DNA of 64,000 nt from JBDIAG01 sp963835085 (GTDB taxonomy: Bacteria; Actinomycetota; Actinomycetes; Actinomycetales; CAWJMD01): NCBI GenBank assembly GCA_963835085.1, contig CAWIED010000002.1:1-64000 (forward strand). The letters run 5' to 3'. The translations under genes were made by a program, and so were the position numbers. The notes under the pieces were generated by a model. The model made no database searches. It was not told where the DNA came from and saw nothing but the letters and a program-made list of their open reading frames with translations. Below, in pieces: positions 28,192-37,553 of the stretch. How positions within the stretch are numbered: position 1 is the stretch's first letter; each line of letters opens with the position of its first letter.

Positions 28192-28575
28192 TCAGCACTC
28201 CTGTGGTGGGTCTTGCTCGGCGGTTGGTTGGTGTGACTCTGCGATGAGGTCGTCGATGCGGGAGATTCGTCCCCGCCAGATCTGCTCGAGGTCGGCGAGC
28301 ATCGAGCCCACCGACCGCACTGCCTCCACGTCGCCGCTGGCCAACGCCTCGCGCCCGATCCGGCGCTTGGTCAACAAACCGGCCCGTTCGAGCACGGCGA
28401 CATGCTTCTGCACCGCGGCGAAGCTCATGTCGTACTTCTCCGCGAGTGCCGAGACCGAACTCTCACCGGCCAGCACCCGGCGCAGGATGTCGCGCCGCGT
28501 GCGGTCGGCCAAAGCGTGGAACCAGGCATCTGCCCGGTCGTCCTCGGTCTCGAACACGCTCCAATGTACAACCAT
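28192..28575 (-). CDS. ArsR-family regulator of the SRPBCC operon
   Basis: This regulator has about 127 residues from MVVHW. The winged-helix pattern is clear: WFHALADRTRRDILRRVLAGE, VSALAEKYDMSFAAVQKHVAVLERAGLLTKRRIGRE. It lacks the metal-binding Cys set of the classic ArsR, as is usual for ArsR proteins linked to SRPBCC genes. I start it at the ATG at 28575 because that codon lies inside an 18-bp palindrome, the likely autoregulatory operator, consistent with a leaderless transcript. The frame is open to 28620. The SRPBCC gene follows directly. Confidence 0.87.
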   Translation of the reverse strand: MVVHWSVFETEDDRADAWFHALADRTRRDILRRVLAGESSVSALAEKYDMSFAAVQKHVAVLERAGLLTKRRIGREALASGDVEAVRSVGSMLADLEQIWRGRISRIDDLIAESHQPTAEQDPPQEC

Positions 28576-28584
28576 TTGGTTGTA
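28567..28584 (-). promoter_or_regulatory. ArsR autoregulatory palindrome overlapping the start codon
   Basis: TACAACCATTTGGTTGTA is an 18-bp palindrome with 8-bp arms and a 2-base centre. It contains the CAT that is the start codon on the minus strand. The ACCA-N2-TGGT core resembles sites known for ArsR regulators paired with SRPBCC genes. Binding here would block initiation of its own leaderless message. Confidence 0.7.
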
Positions 28585-28680
28585 GGTTGTCAAGGTCTGC
28601 AGGTGAATTGACTCCAGCACTGCTCTGGCAGCGTCTCGAATCAGGGTGAGCCGCTGTTCGTTCCGGGTTACGTTGCCTCA

Positions 28681-30015
28681 GTGAGCGAACTGCAGCCCGG
28701 AGCCAACACCGCCCTGCCGCCCGCCGGCGAATACGTCGTGCAGCTGTCGACCCACCACGCGCACGCGGATCTGATCGTCTTGTGCGTACGGGCCGACGGA
28801 ACCGCCGACGGCGACAACGGGGTGGCCTTGTGGAGTCAGCCGTCGTGCGCCGGCGGGGCTGTGCTGATCGACACGAGCACCGATTCGGTGCGGGTGCGGG
28901 TTGGCCGGCTGGCTGCGGACGTGCAGCGGCTCTTGATCGTCGCCCAAGCCGACGGCATTGCCGATCTGAGTCAGGCCGGCGCGCTCACCGCCCAAGTGTG
29001 GGCTGATGCCACACCGGCCGCCTCGTTGACTATCGCCACACCCCCACCGCTGCCGACTGTGCAGGTGGCCGAGCTGTACCGGCACGCCTCGGGATTCAAG
29101 GTGCGATGCCTCGGCGATGGGTACGCGCAGGGATTGCAGCGTCTGTTGGAGGTGCACGGGATTCAGGTGGATGAGCCCGCGCCGGTCACCCAGGCCGTGC
29201 CCTTCGTTCCGCCCGCTCCGCTGGCATCAGTCGCCCAGCCCGTGGCCACTCCCCAGCCTGCCCCTGCCACACCGCCTGCACCCGCGAGCCCGATCGATCT
29301 GGAGAAGCGCAGGCGGATCGACATCGTCAAGCGGGTACAGGCCACCGGCTCGCTCTCGTTGACCAAGAAGGTCGAAGCAGCCGCGGTCTCGCTCGACAAG
29401 AGCGGCCTGAACGGACAGCGCGCCCAAGTAGTGCTCGTGCTAGACGTGTCCGGGTCGGCCAGACCGCTCTTCAAGGACGGCCGCTACCAGATGCTCGTGG
29501 AACGTGCCCTGGCTGCTGGGCTGCTCTTCGACGACGACGGCACCATCGAGTCGTACCTCTTCGACTCCGGGCTGCACGAAGCACCCGACATCACGCTCGA
29601 CAACTTCCAAACCTGGACGCAGGACATCCTGAAACGTCGGGACATCTGGGGCGGCACGACCTATGCCCCACCGATAGAGCACATCGCGCGCCAGGTAGGG
29701 CGTGGACGCAGCGTCCCCACCTACGTCATCTTCGTGACCGACGGCGGCAACTCCGACCGCCGTCGCGCAGCCAACGCCATGAAGGACGCTGCCCATGCCG
29801 GCGTCTTCTGGCAGTTCATGGCCGTCGGGCGCGAGAGTGACTTCCCCTTCCTGCAGAAGCTGGACGACCTGTCGGGCCGTGAAGTGGACAATGCCGACTT
29901 CTTCGCGTTTGAATCGCCCGCCCAGGTACCGGACGACCTGTTCTTCGCCAGAATGATGGGCGAGTTCCCGGGGTGGATCAAGGCGGCCCGAGAGCGGGGA
30001 ATCCTTCAGGGTTGA
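28681..30015 (+). CDS. TerD-domain and vWA-domain fusion protein
   Basis: The product has 444 residues. The first ~165 form a TerD-type domain (QPGANTALPPAGEYVVQLS, DGTADGDNGVALWSQPS, RVRVGRLAADVQRLLIVAQ, ELYRHASGFKVRCLGDGYAQGL). A Pro/Ala linker follows, then a vWA domain from ~250 with a MIDAS start DVSGSA (residues ~254-259) and VIFVTDGGNSDRRRAA. The C-terminus (FDDLSGREVDNADFF-type segments) resembles vWA proteins of tellurite-resistance loci. Calcium and magnesium binding are expected from the two folds. The GTG start at 28681 fits the TerD N-terminus. It lies 132 bases before the Wadjet operon on the same strand. Confidence 0.85.
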   Translation: MSELQPGANTALPPAGEYVVQLSTHHAHADLIVLCVRADGTADGDNGVALWSQPSCAGGAVLIDTSTDSVRVRVGRLAADVQRLLIVAQADGIADLSQAGALTAQVWADATPAASLTIATPPPLPTVQVAELYRHASGFKVRCLGDGYAQGLQRLLEVHGIQVDEPAPVTQAVPFVPPAPLASVAQPVATPQPAPATPPAPASPIDLEKRRRIDIVKRVQATGSLSLTKKVEAAAVSLDKSGLNGQRAQVVLVLDVSGSARPLFKDGRYQMLVERALAAGLLFDDDGTIESYLFDSGLHEAPDITLDNFQTWTQDILKRRDIWGGTTYAPPIEHIARQVGRGRSVPTYVIFVTDGGNSDRRRAANAMKDAAHAGVFWQFMAVGRESDFPFLQKLDDLSGREVDNADFFAFESPAQVPDDLFFARMMGEFPGWIKAARERGILQG

Positions 30016-30147
30016 GGCGCTCCTACTCCTCGGAGCCGGCTGAGCACTTACCAGGAATTCGGCCGCTGTGCCCGACACCTCAGGCTCCGGGCAGGGCGTT
30101 GTCGGTGGTCTCGCTTATGGTCGATCGCAACCAGGGGAGAGACTCGG

Positions 30148-31629
30148 ATGGCCGATATCAACGACCTCGCGTACCTGCGAGACCGCAACCCGGGGTGGCG
30201 CCTGCTCCGCGCCGGCAACGCCCCGCTCGTGCTCAGCTTTCTCGCGGCGGTGTTCATTGAGCAGAACGTGCGCTCCATCGCCGCGAGCGATCTGATCGCC
30301 CGGCTCGATGACGTCCTGTACGACCTCAACGCCTCGGCGCCAGAGCCGGTATACCCGCGTCCGGCGAAGGAGTATCTGGAGGAATGGGCCGAGGCCGGCT
30401 GGCTGCGCAAGTACTACCCGGTTGGCCTGGACGAGCCACATTTCGACGCCACCACGCATCTCGAACGAGCGGTCGGCTGGGTGCAGTCGCTGGCCGAACG
30501 CAGCTTCGTGGGCACCGAGTCGCGGCTCAACACGATCGTGGAGCTGTTGCGGCAGATGGCCTTCGGTGCCGACACCGATCCGCAGAGCCGGCTGGCTGAG
30601 CTGAAGCGCCGCCGTGACGAGCTCGATGCCCAGATCGCCCGAGTGGAATCAGGCGTGGTCGACGTGCTCGACGACACCGCCATTCGCGACCGGTATCAGC
30701 AGTTCGCCGACACGGCCCGGCAGCTGCTGGCCGACTTTCGAGAGGTCGAGGCCAACTTCCGGCTGCTCGATCGCGGCATGCGCGAACGGATCGCCACGTG
30801 GAACGGCTCCAAGGGCGAACTGCTCGATGAGGTGCTGGGCAACCGCAACGGTATCGAGGCCTCAGACCAAGGCCGGAGCTTTCAGGCCTTCCACGACTTC
30901 CTGTTGTCGTCGACCCGGCAAGACGAACTGCACGAACTGCTTACCCGGGTGCACGGATTGGAGGCGGTCTCGGCCACAGCCGATCGGCGGTTGCGCCGGA
31001 TCCATCACGACTGGCTCGAGGCCGGCGAGCAGACCCAGTCGACGGTTCGTCAATTGTCGGAGCAGCTGCGCCGCTTCCTCGACGACCAGGCATGGCTGGA
31101 GAACCGTCGAGTGATGGACATCCTGCACAGCATCGAGAGTCACGCCCTGCAACTGCGCGAGCTGGAGCCGCCGCCCGATCCCATCGTCGAAGTCGACGCG
31201 CTCGTGCCCCAACTCGTGCTGCCGTTCGAACGCACCCTCTACGAGGTTCGCGGGGCAGACGGCGTCGATTCGGCGGGTGTCACGGCTGCAACCGACGACG
31301 AGGTAGACGCGTCCCAGCTGTACGAACAGCAGTACGTCGACACCGCGCGGCTGGTCAATCAGCTGCAGACGGCGCTGGCGGGGCGCGCTCAGGTGGGGCT
31401 GCACGACGTAGTGCGCGCGCACCCACTCGAGCAGGGTCTGGCCGAGCTCGTCTCCTATCTTGGGGTCGATCTCGACGGCGTCGACCAGCTCGTCGATCAC
31501 ACCGCGGCCGACACCGTGGGCTGGGCCGACGAACGCGGCGAGCGCGAAGCCACACTGCCCCGGGTGACGTATGTGCGCGCGGTGGTCAAGGCCGGCGAAG
31601 CAAGAACCAGTGGAGGGGAGACAAGCTGA
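30148..31629 (+). CDS. jetA: Wadjet component JetA (DUF3375, MukF-like kleisin)
   Basis: This is a 493-residue DUF3375 protein: LRAGNAPLVLSFLAAVF at the N-terminus, LDDVLYDLNAS, YPRPAKEYLEEWAEAGWLRKYY, ERAVGWVQSLAERSFVGTESRL and a long helical middle with SFQAFHDFLLS. In type I Wadjet, JetA is the kleisin that bridges the heads of the SMC subunit JetC and recruits JetB. It begins the operon at ATG 30148 with AGGGGAGAG upstream and overlaps jetB at TGATG. The Ala/Asp-rich C-terminus looks complete. Confidence 0.95.
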   Translation: MADINDLAYLRDRNPGWRLLRAGNAPLVLSFLAAVFIEQNVRSIAASDLIARLDDVLYDLNASAPEPVYPRPAKEYLEEWAEAGWLRKYYPVGLDEPHFDATTHLERAVGWVQSLAERSFVGTESRLNTIVELLRQMAFGADTDPQSRLAELKRRRDELDAQIARVESGVVDVLDDTAIRDRYQQFADTARQLLADFREVEANFRLLDRGMRERIATWNGSKGELLDEVLGNRNGIEASDQGRSFQAFHDFLLSSTRQDELHELLTRVHGLEAVSATADRRLRRIHHDWLEAGEQTQSTVRQLSEQLRRFLDDQAWLENRRVMDILHSIESHALQLRELEPPPDPIVEVDALVPQLVLPFERTLYEVRGADGVDSAGVTAATDDEVDASQLYEQQYVDTARLVNQLQTALAGRAQVGLHDVVRAHPLEQGLAELVSYLGVDLDGVDQLVDHTAADTVGWADERGEREATLPRVTYVRAVVKAGEARTSGGETS

Positions 31630-32282
31630 TGGCCCAAACTGCTCAACTCACCGCAGAGCAGACGCTGTCGCGGGTCGTCGTCCGGCTGCTCAAGGGCGTG
31701 CTCTACCGCGAGACGCAACCGGAGCTGTGGCGCGATCTCACGGCACTACATGCCGCGGTCACCGATCATTTCGCCGTGATGGGGCTCGACGTCGTGGTCG
31801 ACGAATCCGAGGGGTACGCCTACGTTCGTTCCACACCCGACCTGGAGAACGACGATCTGCCGCGACTCGTGCCTCGACGGCGCCTCTCCTTTCCGGTCAG
31901 CCTCTTGCTCGCCCTGCTGCGTAAGCGGTTGGCCGAACTCGACGCGCAGTCCGGCGATACCCGGCTGGTGCTCACCCGCGATCAGATCATCGAGCTGCTG
32001 CGCATCTATCTGCCGAACGCCCGCACTGAGACCCGGTTGATCAGCCAGATCGACGCCCACATCAGCCGGGTAGTCGACCTCGGCTTCCTGGCCCGCTCCC
32101 GCAGCAACGACCAGGAGTTCGAGGTGCGGCGCATCCTCAAAGCCTTCGTCGACGGCCAGTGGTTGGCCGACTTCGATGAGCGTCTCGTGCAATACCTGCG
32201 CGAACTCGACCCGAACCACTCCGGCGAGGGCGCCGACATCGATCCAGCAGATCCTTCTCCGGACGAGGAGCGACCGGCATGA
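31629..32282 (+). CDS. jetB: Wadjet component JetB (DUF4194, MukE-like)
   Basis: The product has 217 residues. DUF4194 features include VVRLLKGVLYRETQPELWRDL, YVRSTPDLEND, RLSFPVSLLLALLRKRLAEL and the winged-helix part LGFLARSRSNDQEFEVRRILKAFVDGQWL. JetB is the MukE-like subunit that binds JetA in the SMC complex. Its start overlaps the jetA stop and its stop overlaps the jetC start (ATGA), which suggests coupled translation at matched levels. The longer open frame to 31092 is a shadow of jetA. Confidence 0.94.
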   Translation: MAQTAQLTAEQTLSRVVVRLLKGVLYRETQPELWRDLTALHAAVTDHFAVMGLDVVVDESEGYAYVRSTPDLENDDLPRLVPRRRLSFPVSLLLALLRKRLAELDAQSGDTRLVLTRDQIIELLRIYLPNARTETRLISQIDAHISRVVDLGFLARSRSNDQEFEVRRILKAFVDGQWLADFDERLVQYLRELDPNHSGEGADIDPADPSPDEERPA

Positions 32283-35200
32283 GCCTGTTTTCCGCTTTCG
32301 AACTCGACCGGGCAGAACGGGGTGCCTCCCCGGGCTTTCGCCTCGACCGTCTGGAGTGGCTGAACTGGGGCACCTTCGACGGCAAGGCATTCCATCTCGA
32401 CCTGGGTGGCAGTAACGCCCTGCTCACCGGCGATATCGGGTCGGGCAAGTCCACCGTCGTCGACGCGATCAGCACCCTGCTGCTGCGCGCAGACCGCATC
32501 TCCTACAACAAGGCCGCCGGCGCCGAGGCTCGCGAGCGCGACCTGCGCTCGTACGTGCGCGGAGACTGGAAGAGCGAGCGCAACGAGACCACCGGTCAGT
32601 CGCGGGCGGTGGCGCTGCGGCCCAAGAACACCTACAGCGTCCTGCTCGCGGTGTTCCGCAACGAGGCTCTCGATCAAGACGTCACGCTGGCGCAGGTCTT
32701 CTGGATCGGCGCCCAACGAGAGGGTCAGCCGGAGCGGTTCTACGTCACGGCGGTAGGCCGGCGACTCTCCATCGTCCACGACTTCAGTGGCTTCGGCACC
32801 AAGATCGCCACGTTGAAGAAGGACCTCAAGGCGGCCAAGCTGTCGGTCACCGACACCTTCACCGAGTACGAGAAGACGTACCGGCGGGCGCTCGGCATCC
32901 CATCTGCCCAGGCGATGGAGTTGTTTCACCAAACCGTGTCGATGAAGTCGGTGGGCAATCTCAACGACTTCGTCCGCTCGCACATGCTGGAGCCGTTCGA
33001 CGCGGCGGCCAGTGTTCGGAGCCTGGTGGGGCACTTCGAGAACCTGTCCGCCGCGCACGACGCGGTGGTGGCAGCCCGCACTCAGCTGGAGCGGCTGGCA
33101 CCCATGCTGACGGAGTGCGATCGCTACGACCGCTCGGGGCGGCGCCTGCTCGACCTGGCTGCCGAGCGGGCCGCTATCCGCACAGTGGCCGACCACACCA
33201 AGCACCGGTTGCTCAGCAGGGAGCGCGACGACCTGCGTGGGCAGGCCGGGGCGCTCGAGGCCGAACTCGTCGTAGCCGGCTCCGAGCTGGCTCTCTTGCG
33301 CGACCAGCAGCAGGGGCTGCGCGACGCTCGGGCGGGCTTTGCCGGCGGACGGCTGGCGCAGATCGACCTCCTGGTCGGCGAGAAGTCAAAGACTCGTGAC
33401 GACCGGCAACGTCAGGCGGGTCAGTTCAACACCGATCTCACCAAGGCCGGTCTGCCGAAGGTCACCGCGGCCGAACAGCTCCCGGCGCGGCAGGCCCAGG
33501 CGGGCGATGCCCTGGCCGAGCTCATCACAGCGGAGCAGTCGCGACAGGTCAAGGGCGACGATCTGCGTGCCCGTAAGCGCGATCTCGATCGTGCGGCGGG
33601 TGACCTGCAGGCCGAGATCCACAGCCTCCGAGAGCGCCGTTCCAACATTCCGCTCGACTACGTCAACCTGCGTGAACGGCTTTGCGTTGCAGTTGGTCTC
33701 ACGCCCGAAGACCTGCCGTTCGTGGGGGAGCTCATCCAGGTCAGATCGCAGGAGCGACGCTGGCAGGGCGCAGCCGAACGCGTCCTTCGCGGCTTCGGAC
33801 TCTCCCTCGCAGTCCGCGAGGCGCACTACCCCACGGTCTCCGGGTGGATCAACGACAACCACCTCGGGGCGCGGCTGGTGTACTTGCGGGTGGGTCACCA
33901 CCGACGGCGCACCCCGGCCGCGGACGACTCCGGCGAGACCCTCGCCAGCAAGCTGGAGGTCAGCGACACCGATCTGCGGCCCTGGGTGGCGGCAGAGCTC
34001 GAACGACGAGCCGGGCATCTGTGTGTGGAGTCGATGGCGCAGTTCCGCCGCAGCGACAAGGCAGTCACGCTCACCGGCCAGGTCAAGTCGGGCGATCGCC
34101 ACGAGAAGGACGACCGTCGGCGCATCGATGACCGAAGTGCCTACGTGCTCGGTTGGTCGAACGCCGAGAAGGTCGAGGCGTTGATGGCCCGGGCGAGCAC
34201 GCTGCACCACTCCCGTCAGCAACTCGCTGACCAGTTGCGCGTCCTGGAGGCGGCCGGATCGTCGGCGCAGGATCGTCGTGACGCGCTCACTGCGGTGTGT
34301 CGGGTGGAGTTGAGCCAGGTCGACTGGTGGACACCCGCGGCGGAGATCACCTCGCTTGAGGAGGAGAAGGCCGGGCTGGAGGCTTCCTCCACCGAGATCC
34401 AGCGAATCGCAACGCAGTTGGCGCAGGTCGACGCCCAGATCACGTCGGCCGACGCCAGACAGAGCGCCCTACACACCCGGCTGGGCGCCGTCGGAAGCCA
34501 GTTGACGAAGGCGACCGAGGCTTTGACGAATCTGGCGCCCGCACTCGTGACGATCGTCGAGTTGGACGACGCCGTTGTCGCCCGCGCCCGGGCGCGCTTG
34601 AACGAGCCCACCACCACGGCCGAGTGCGATCGGGCACTGACCACGGCGGTCGATGCGATCTCGGGCGACCAGCAACGGGCAACCGAGCGCAGGTCAGAGC
34701 ACGAACGCAAAGCGGTTCAGCTGATGACCCGGTTCAGGATCGACTTCCCCACGCTGACCACCGATCTCGACGACGACATCAAAGCGGCGGACGAATACCG
34801 CGAACTCGCCAGGCGGCTGCAGAGCGACGACCTGCCCCGGTTCGAGGCAGACTTCAAGCACGCGCTCAACAAGGAGACGATCAACGAGCTCGCCGCGTTC
34901 AACGGCCAGTTGCGCAGGCAGCAAGAGACCATCCGCGAGCGGGTCGCAGCCATCAACGAGTCGCTGCAGGCGATCGACTACAACGCCCACGAGGGCACCT
35001 ACATCGCGCTCGTGGCACAAGACAGTCCGAACACCCAGGTCCGCGACTTCCGCCGCGATCTACGCGAATGCACATCGGACGTGGTCGGCGAACACGACGA
35101 GCAGTACTCCGAGCGCAAGTTCCTTCAAGTGCGCAAGCTGATCACCCGTTTCACCGGGCGCGATGGCTATGCCGATCTCGACCGTTTCTGGACGCGGCAG

Positions 35201-35677
35201 GTTACCGACGTCCGGAACTGGTTCGTGTTCAGCGGTTCCGAGCGCTACCGCGAGAACGATGAAGAGCGCGAGGCCTTCTCCGACTCCGACGGAAAGTCGG
35301 GCGGGCAGAAGGAGAAGCTCGCGTACACGATCCTGGCGGCGTCGCTGGCCTATCAGTTCAAGCTCGACCCCGGTCTCGGCGAGACCAAGACGTTCCGGTT
35401 TGCCGTCATCGACGAGGCCTTCGGTCGAGGCTCCGATCCCTCGACGCGCTACGCCCTGGAACTGTTCGGCGCTTTCGGATTGCAGCTGCTGGTGGTGACA
35501 CCACTGCAGAAGGTGCAGGTGATCGAGCCCTACGTGTCGCAGGTGGGGTATGTGAGCAACCCGGGGGGTGCTGCCTCCAGTCTGCTCAACATGACGATCA
35601 GTCAATATCGGGAGAACCGGCTCGCGCATGCACAACGCGAGGCTGCTGCGTCAGGGGAGACCCTTGATGGCGGCTGA
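32279..35677 (+). CDS. jetC: Wadjet component JetC (SMC/MukB-like ATPase)
   Basis: This is a 1132-residue SMC-type ATPase. Walker A is GDIGSGKST (51-59), followed by VVDAISTLLL. Long coiled coils run from ~230 to 460 and ~650 to 990 around a hinge region near 470-640 (VPTVSGW-type segment, ERRWQGAAERVLRGFG). The C-terminal head has the signature SGGQKEKLAYTILAASLAYQF (~1005) and Walker B FAVIDEAFGRGS (~1041). In Wadjet this motor extrudes DNA loops to test for small closed circles. Both halves of the ATPase are intact. It overlaps jetB and jetD. Confidence 0.96.
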   Translation: MSLFSAFELDRAERGASPGFRLDRLEWLNWGTFDGKAFHLDLGGSNALLTGDIGSGKSTVVDAISTLLLRADRISYNKAAGAEARERDLRSYVRGDWKSERNETTGQSRAVALRPKNTYSVLLAVFRNEALDQDVTLAQVFWIGAQREGQPERFYVTAVGRRLSIVHDFSGFGTKIATLKKDLKAAKLSVTDTFTEYEKTYRRALGIPSAQAMELFHQTVSMKSVGNLNDFVRSHMLEPFDAAASVRSLVGHFENLSAAHDAVVAARTQLERLAPMLTECDRYDRSGRRLLDLAAERAAIRTVADHTKHRLLSRERDDLRGQAGALEAELVVAGSELALLRDQQQGLRDARAGFAGGRLAQIDLLVGEKSKTRDDRQRQAGQFNTDLTKAGLPKVTAAEQLPARQAQAGDALAELITAEQSRQVKGDDLRARKRDLDRAAGDLQAEIHSLRERRSNIPLDYVNLRERLCVAVGLTPEDLPFVGELIQVRSQERRWQGAAERVLRGFGLSLAVREAHYPTVSGWINDNHLGARLVYLRVGHHRRRTPAADDSGETLASKLEVSDTDLRPWVAAELERRAGHLCVESMAQFRRSDKAVTLTGQVKSGDRHEKDDRRRIDDRSAYVLGWSNAEKVEALMARASTLHHSRQQLADQLRVLEAAGSSAQDRRDALTAVCRVELSQVDWWTPAAEITSLEEEKAGLEASSTEIQRIATQLAQVDAQITSADARQSALHTRLGAVGSQLTKATEALTNLAPALVTIVELDDAVVARARARLNEPTTTAECDRALTTAVDAISGDQQRATERRSEHERKAVQLMTRFRIDFPTLTTDLDDDIKAADEYRELARRLQSDDLPRFEADFKHALNKETINELAAFNGQLRRQQETIRERVAAINESLQAIDYNAHEGTYIALVAQDSPNTQVRDFRRDLRECTSDVVGEHDEQYSERKFLQVRKLITRFTGRDGYADLDRFWTRQVTDVRNWFVFSGSERYRENDEEREAFSDSDGKSGGQKEKLAYTILAASLAYQFKLDPGLGETKTFRFAVIDEAFGRGSDPSTRYALELFGAFGLQLLVVTPLQKVQVIEPYVSQVGYVSNPGGAASSLLNMTISQYRENRLAHAQREAAASGETLDGG

Positions 35678-36929
35678 CGGTGCAGCCGGGCTCACCCTCC
35701 GCGCCGGGGCGAGCGCCACGTGGTCGACGGCTGCGGACATCAGAGATTCCCTGCGCAAGGCGTGGAACTCTGGACGGCTCCTGCGGCTGCATGCCTCGGG
35801 CGAGGCCTGGCTGCCTCTGGTGCTGACGCTTCGCGGGCCGACGGCAGCGGAGTTGGGCGACGACCTCACCAGCGTGTGGGCCTGGGTGGCCGATCTGGAG
35901 GGTGCCGCGCGCGGGCGCGGCAAGGCTGCACTGTTCGGGCTGGAGCGCAAGACCGTAGGTGGACGAACCATCGGCGCCAACTCCGTTCCAGCGCGGGCGC
36001 GTTTCGACAGCGCGGCGCAGGTGTGGCGGATGCTCGGCGTGGAGCAAGAGGTGCGCACCTTCGACCGCCTGCACGAAGACGCGGCTGCGGTCGATCCCAG
36101 AGTCGCGGAGTGGGCGGCCACACATCCGTTGAAAGCCCTTGACGTGCAACAGATCTGGACGGCTCTGCTACGCGCTGCGAGCTGGGTCGCCCAGAACGGC
36201 GGGCAGCAACGGTATCTGCGCGAGATCGACGCACCCGGCGTAGACACCAAGCTGCTGGAGCGCAACCACGCGGTGGTCAGCACCCTCTTCGACCTCATTC
36301 TGGCTCCCGAGGCGGTCAACCCCCTCGCGCCCACGCGCGACCTCGCCGCCAGGTACGGCTTTCGCACCCGGCCGGTCTTCGTCCGCAGCCGGATGCTGGA
36401 CGGCGCACGCTGGATCTGCCCGGCGGTTGGCGACTGCTACCTCCAGCTCGAAGACCTGGCCGCGCTCTCACCGCCGGCCGACCACGTGGTGATCGTGGAA
36501 AACGAGATCAGCTACCTGTCGCTACCCACGCACTCGCGAGTGCTGGCTGTGTTCGGCAAGGGGTACGACGTGGCTCGCTTCGGGCTGCTGCCGTGGCTGG
36601 CCGAGCGAGACGTCATCTACTGGGGTGACATCGACACTCACGGTTTCGCGATTCTCGATCAGTTGCGCCGCCAGGTGCCGCATGCGCGATCGATGCTGAT
36701 GGACCTCGCCACCCTCCAGGCGCACCAGCCCCAATGGGGACGCGAGCCCAAGCCCGCCCACACCGTGCCCACCCGCCTCACCGGGCCGGAGTTCGAGACC
36801 CTCGACTACCTGATCGAGCATGCGGTGGAGGGCCAACCGCTGCGCCTGGAGCAGGAACGCCTTGCCTTTTCCCGGGTCGATCAAAGGCTGGCCGAGGCCC
36901 TGGGAAGACGTGAGCCAGCCGAGCTCTGA
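35667..36929 (+). CDS. jetD: Wadjet component JetD (DUF3322/DUF2220 nuclease)
   Basis: This 420-residue protein has an N-terminal DUF3322 part (ASATWSTAADIRDSLRKAW, then LPLVLTLRGPTAAEL) and a C-terminal DUF2220 Toprim-like nuclease. Expected metal-binding residues are visible: Glu in VIVENEISYLS (~274) and YWGDIDTHGFAIL (~317-329). JetD is the subunit that cuts the trapped circular DNA. I start at ATG 35667, eleven bases inside jetC, preceded by GGGGAG. An upstream in-frame ATG at 35628 is less likely. With jetA, jetB and jetC it completes a type I Wadjet system. Confidence 0.94.
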   Translation: MAADGAAGLTLRAGASATWSTAADIRDSLRKAWNSGRLLRLHASGEAWLPLVLTLRGPTAAELGDDLTSVWAWVADLEGAARGRGKAALFGLERKTVGGRTIGANSVPARARFDSAAQVWRMLGVEQEVRTFDRLHEDAAAVDPRVAEWAATHPLKALDVQQIWTALLRAASWVAQNGGQQRYLREIDAPGVDTKLLERNHAVVSTLFDLILAPEAVNPLAPTRDLAARYGFRTRPVFVRSRMLDGARWICPAVGDCYLQLEDLAALSPPADHVVIVENEISYLSLPTHSRVLAVFGKGYDVARFGLLPWLAERDVIYWGDIDTHGFAILDQLRRQVPHARSMLMDLATLQAHQPQWGREPKPAHTVPTRLTGPEFETLDYLIEHAVEGQPLRLEQERLAFSRVDQRLAEALGRREPAEL

Positions 36930-36980
36930 GGTTATCCACAGGGCCGAGCGGCACGGCGTCAAGCCAACTAGCGTGCCGCT

Positions 36981-37553
36981 ATGAGAGCCGCGTCCCGGTG
37001 CTTGATCGTGATGGTTGTTGCCACAGGGCTGTTGTCATTGTCGGCTTGTACCAAGGCCGCCCAGCCGCCACCAGCGAGTTCGACCGTCGTGGCCAGTCAC
37101 ACGACTGTGAGCCCCACCCCGCCAGTGCGGCCCACCCCTCCACCTTTGCCCCAGGCCGCTACCCGCAACGACGACGCCGGGCAGCAGGCGTTCATCCGAT
37201 ATTGGTTCGACCTTTACAATTACGCCATTGCCACCGGCGATACCGGGCCGGTCAAGGCGGCCTCTCGACCTGACAGCGTCAGCACCCAGAAGATGACCAA
37301 ACAAGTGGAGGACGTATATGGCGGCGGCGGTCATGCCGAAGGGAACGAATTCTTTGTAATCGAGGCTGTGACCGTACCCCCGGACGAGGACGGGCTAACA
37401 GCCCCGACGGTGACCTATGGACACGAGGCCGGCACCGAGGTCTACGGCGATGGAAGGGTTAAGTCTGTACCTCGGCAAGACCGGGTGGATTGGGCGATGT
37501 TTATCCGCTTCAAGGATGGCCGATGGACCTTCCTCGATTTCACAAGGCTCTGA
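36981..37553 (+). CDS. DUF6318-family lipoprotein
   Basis: This 190-residue lipoprotein has the signal MVVATGLLSLSACTK, where the Cys is the lipid anchor. A Pro/Ser/Thr-rich spacer leads to a conserved NTF2-like region with FIRYWFDLYNYAIATGDTGPVKAAS and DWAMFIRFKDGRWTFLDF. This matches DUF6318, an actinobacterial family of unknown function. It would be attached to the outer face of the membrane. The next gene starts 30 bases inside its end. Confidence 0.83.
   Translation: MRAASRCLIVMVVATGLLSLSACTKAAQPPPASSTVVASHTTVSPTPPVRPTPPPLPQAATRNDDAGQQAFIRYWFDLYNYAIATGDTGPVKAASRPDSVSTQKMTKQVEDVYGGGGHAEGNEFFVIEAVTVPPDEDGLTAPTVTYGHEAGTEVYGDGRVKSVPRQDRVDWAMFIRFKDGRWTFLDFTRL

Noticed and set aside
30016..30147. 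Promoter boxes between the TerD-vWA gene and jetA
   Set aside because: TTGTCG and TATGGT are present but only 11 bases apart, too close for a standard promoter.
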